From contig NZ_JAKEDR010000038.1 of the NCBI RefSeq assembly GCF_023653455.1, positions 1 to 24,764 on the forward strand: 24,764 nt of DNA. The letters run 5' to 3'. This document shows, piece after piece, positions 23,385 to 24,764 of this stretch. Numbering within the stretch: position 1 is the first letter of the stretch; every line of letters begins with the position of its first letter. The notes under the pieces were generated by a model. The model had not been told where the DNA came from and did no database searches. It saw only the letters and a list, made by a program, of their open reading frames with translations. This DNA is from Paraclostridium ghonii (GTDB lineage Bacteria > Bacillota > Clostridia > Peptostreptococcales > Peptostreptococcaceae). A program made the position numbers and the translations under genes.

Positions 23385-24356
23385 TTATCCTAATATTTGT
23401 ATTTCTAAATTTTGTCTTCCGAAGTTTGTACAGTCTGATTCACTGTTCATAAATATATCTATTTTATTTCCCTTTATAGCTCCTCCACAGTCTTCTGCAG
23501 TAAATACCATATCAAATTTAGGTATATAAACCTTTGTTCCATAAGGTATAACTGAAGGGTCTACGGCTATAGTTCCCCATCTTGGAGTTGTTCCTGTAGC
23601 AGTTATACTATGACCTGAGTAAGCACTTGCATTCACAGTCATTAATCTTCCTTTGTTATTATTTGATGAAGCTTTTTCTTCAGGTTTTGATGATTCATTT
23701 GAAGTAGTTTTTTGATCATTGTTTTGTTTTTTGTTTGATACTACCTCTTCAGATTTTACTTCTTTATTGTTTACTTCTTCAGATTTTGATTCTTTATTAA
23801 CTGTATCATTTTTTTGCTCTACTTCATTTGTAGCTTTGTCTGATGTATTTTCTTTTGATTCAACTTTTTTACCTTGCTCGTTAGCTTGTGATTCAGTTAA
23901 TACATAATCTGCAGATATCCATCCTTCTGTGTTATCATCAAATTTCACTTTATACCAATTATCTTGATCTTCTAATATTTCTATAGCTGTTCCTTTTTCT
24001 AATGATCCTATTTTATCATCTTCTACAGATGGTCCTTTTCTTACATTCAACTCATTAGCTGTTACAGTCCCTTTTTCTTTAGCAGTGTAATCTCCACTTA
24101 CCCAACCTTCTTTTCCATCTGAAAGTTTAACTTTATTCCATCCGTTACTTGTTTCTAATATTTCAACAACCATTCCCCTATCTAATGATCCTATTTTAGA
24201 ATCTTCTGTAGATGGTCCTTTTCTTACATTTAATTTTTCAGGTTTAACTATTTCTTTCTGTGCAGCATATATGCTGTTTGTTGAAGTATACATTCCTCCA
24301 ACTACTAACCCTAATGTTAATACCAATGATTTCTTTGCTCTTTTATTCATACTCAT
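23385..24356 (-). CDS. Secreted cell-wall protein with two SH3b domains and a 3D domain (YocH-like)
   Basis: A 323-residue exported protein. Signal peptide at residues 1 to about 31 (basic start, hydrophobic core, then SIYAAQ). Two bacterial SH3 domains follow at about 36-92 and 95-154, each opening with LNVRKGPS and ending EGWVSGDY or EGWISADY; they bind cell wall. Residues about 155-235 are a low-complexity Lys/Glu/Ser/Asn linker. The C-terminal 3D domain (about 238-323) shows its three aspartates in AVDPSVIPYGTKVYIP, AEDCGGAIKGNKIDIF, as in RpfB/YocH/MltA-type enzymes, suggesting lytic transglycosylase activity on peptidoglycan. The start ATG at 24356 has GGAGG 6 nt upstream. Upstream WalR-type boxes support a role in wall turnover. 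Confidence 0.9.
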   Translation of the reverse strand: MSMNKRAKKSLVLTLGLVVGGMYTSTNSIYAAQKEIVKPEKLNVRKGPSTEDSKIGSLDRGMVVEILETSNGWNKVKLSDGKEGWVSGDYTAKEKGTVTANELNVRKGPSVEDDKIGSLEKGTAIEILEDQDNWYKVKFDDNTEGWISADYVLTESQANEQGKKVESKENTSDKATNEVEQKNDTVNKESKSEEVNNKEVKSEEVVSNKKQNNDQKTTSNESSKPEEKASSNNNKGRLMTVNASAYSGHSITATGTTPRWGTIAVDPSVIPYGTKVYIPKFDMVFTAEDCGGAIKGNKIDIFMNSESDCTNFGRQNLEIQILG

Positions 24357-24442
24357 AAAATTCCTCCATTCAATTAAATAAATTTTTTTAAAATTATATA
24401 TTATTGACCTTAATGTCTTTTTAAATTCATATTGTTTGTATT

Positions 24443-24459
24443 TGTTACTTTTTCGTAAC
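24443..24459 (+). promoter_or_regulatory. Near-match WalR box, also an inverted repeat
   Basis: TGTTAC-TTTTT-CGTAAC on the plus strand: the first half fits TGTWAH, the second has one mismatch. It is also a dyad GTTAC/GTAAC. It falls just downstream of the predicted transcription start of the SH3b-3D gene, where binding would tend to repress, or it could form a weak leader hairpin. Confidence 0.4.
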
Positions 24460-24478
24460 TTTTTTTAACTTGTTATTA

Positions 24479-24507
24479 ATGTTAATACAATTTTTTGTTT
24501 TTGTAAA
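24479..24507 (-). promoter_or_regulatory. Probable sigma-A promoter of the SH3b-3D gene
   Basis: TTTACA at 24502-24507, 17-bp spacer, TAACAT at 24479-24484. This gives a leader of about 115 nt. The -10 departs from consensus, fitting an activator-dependent promoter. Confidence 0.6.
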
Positions 24508-24535
24508 CACCTAAAACCCAAAAAAAGTAAATTTG

Positions 24536-24552
24536 GTTACAAAACAGTTACA
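24536..24552 (-). promoter_or_regulatory. WalR (YycF) box
   Basis: On the minus strand TGTAAC-TGTTT-TGTAAC, a perfect match to the Bacillus/Staphylococcus consensus TGTWAH-N5-TGTWAH. It is about 28 nt upstream of the -35, a typical activator position. A third half-site, TGTTAA, lies 4 nt further upstream. Confidence 0.6.
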
Positions 24553-24691
24553 ATTGTTAACAAGGTTGATCTATTGCAATTTCAAGGATTCATACCTATT
24601 TGAATTTTGTTTAAAATTTTTTTATTTTTTTTTGTAATAATCTAAATTCACGCTATTTTTTACCTGTTTTTTATATTAATCATTGCAAAAA

Positions 24692-24722
24692 TTAGCTAAA
24701 ACAATAGCTAAATTAGCTTTTT
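24692..24722. repeat. Clustered TTAGCTA-type repeats near the window edge
   Basis: TAGCTAA-like units occur three times in 31 bp, partly inverted (AGCTAAATTAGCT is symmetric), followed on the plus strand by TTTTT. It may be a terminator for a gene beyond the window or an operator. The rest of 24560-24764 is AT-rich with no gene seen. Confidence 0.35.
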
Positions 24723-24764
24723 AAATTTAACTATTATAATTTTTTTGTAACTATTGTTTTTTAT

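Noticed and set aside
1..24764. CRISPR arrays, tRNA/rRNA genes, insertion sequences, prophage genes
   Set aside because: No regular spaced repeats, no tRNA-like cloverleaf and no transposase or integrase were seen on either strand.

Overview
This is low-GC, AT-rich Firmicute DNA (roughly 28-30% GC by eye). It has strong AGGAGG-type ribosome binding sites, an ANTAR-type EutV/EutW control system and a SleC/SpoIID-like spore-type protein. All of this fits an anaerobic spore former of the Clostridia. The eut gene order (G, S, P, V, W, A, B, C, L, K-like, E, M, T, pduL, hypothetical, N, BMC-T, H, Q) matches what I recall from Clostridioides difficile and other Peptostreptococcaceae, but I cannot name the species. 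Every gene except the first is on the minus strand.

Region 1 (1-1445): a plus-strand SleC-like gene converges on the eut operon. An elaborate 76-nt hairpin between them serves at least as the eut terminator.

Region 2 (about 1446-17164, transcribed right to left): a complete ethanolamine-utilisation microcompartment locus. EutH imports ethanolamine. EutBC, an adenosylcobalamin-dependent lyase kept active by EutA and supplied with cofactor by EutT, makes acetaldehyde and ammonia. EutE converts acetaldehyde to acetyl-CoA and EutG reduces it to ethanol. PduL makes acetyl phosphate, and EutP/EutQ may act as acetate kinases. Six shell proteins are present: EutS, EutL, a EutK-like protein with a SAP/Rho_N-like tail, EutM, EutN, and a PduT-like tandem-BMC protein that keeps the Fe-S-type Cys38. 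Control is visible in the DNA. Leaders before eutG, eutS and eutA each hold two small hexaloop hairpins, the second of which overlaps an intrinsic terminator. This is the arrangement bound by the antiterminator EutV. Consensus sigma-A promoters precede eutG and eutS. A further intrinsic terminator lies inside the operon, just after eutM.

Region 3 (17184-21760): a close cluster in the order mgtE (magnesium transport), rodA (SEDS glycosyltransferase), OmpR-type response regulator, sensor kinase.

Region 4 (21761-24764): an ACR3/BASS-type transporter, then a secreted protein with two SH3b domains and a 3D domain. Upstream of the latter is a good promoter and a perfect match to the WalR box, which fits a YocH-like member of a cell-wall-stress regulon.

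The most interesting points are: a roughly 45-residue module shared by EutT and the hypothetical Eut protein but absent from this short EutQ; the nested antitermination circuit in which EutV/EutW lie downstream of their own gate; the BMC protein with a nucleic-acid-binding-like tail; the PduT-like shell protein in a eut operon; the terminator after eutM; and the WalR boxes.
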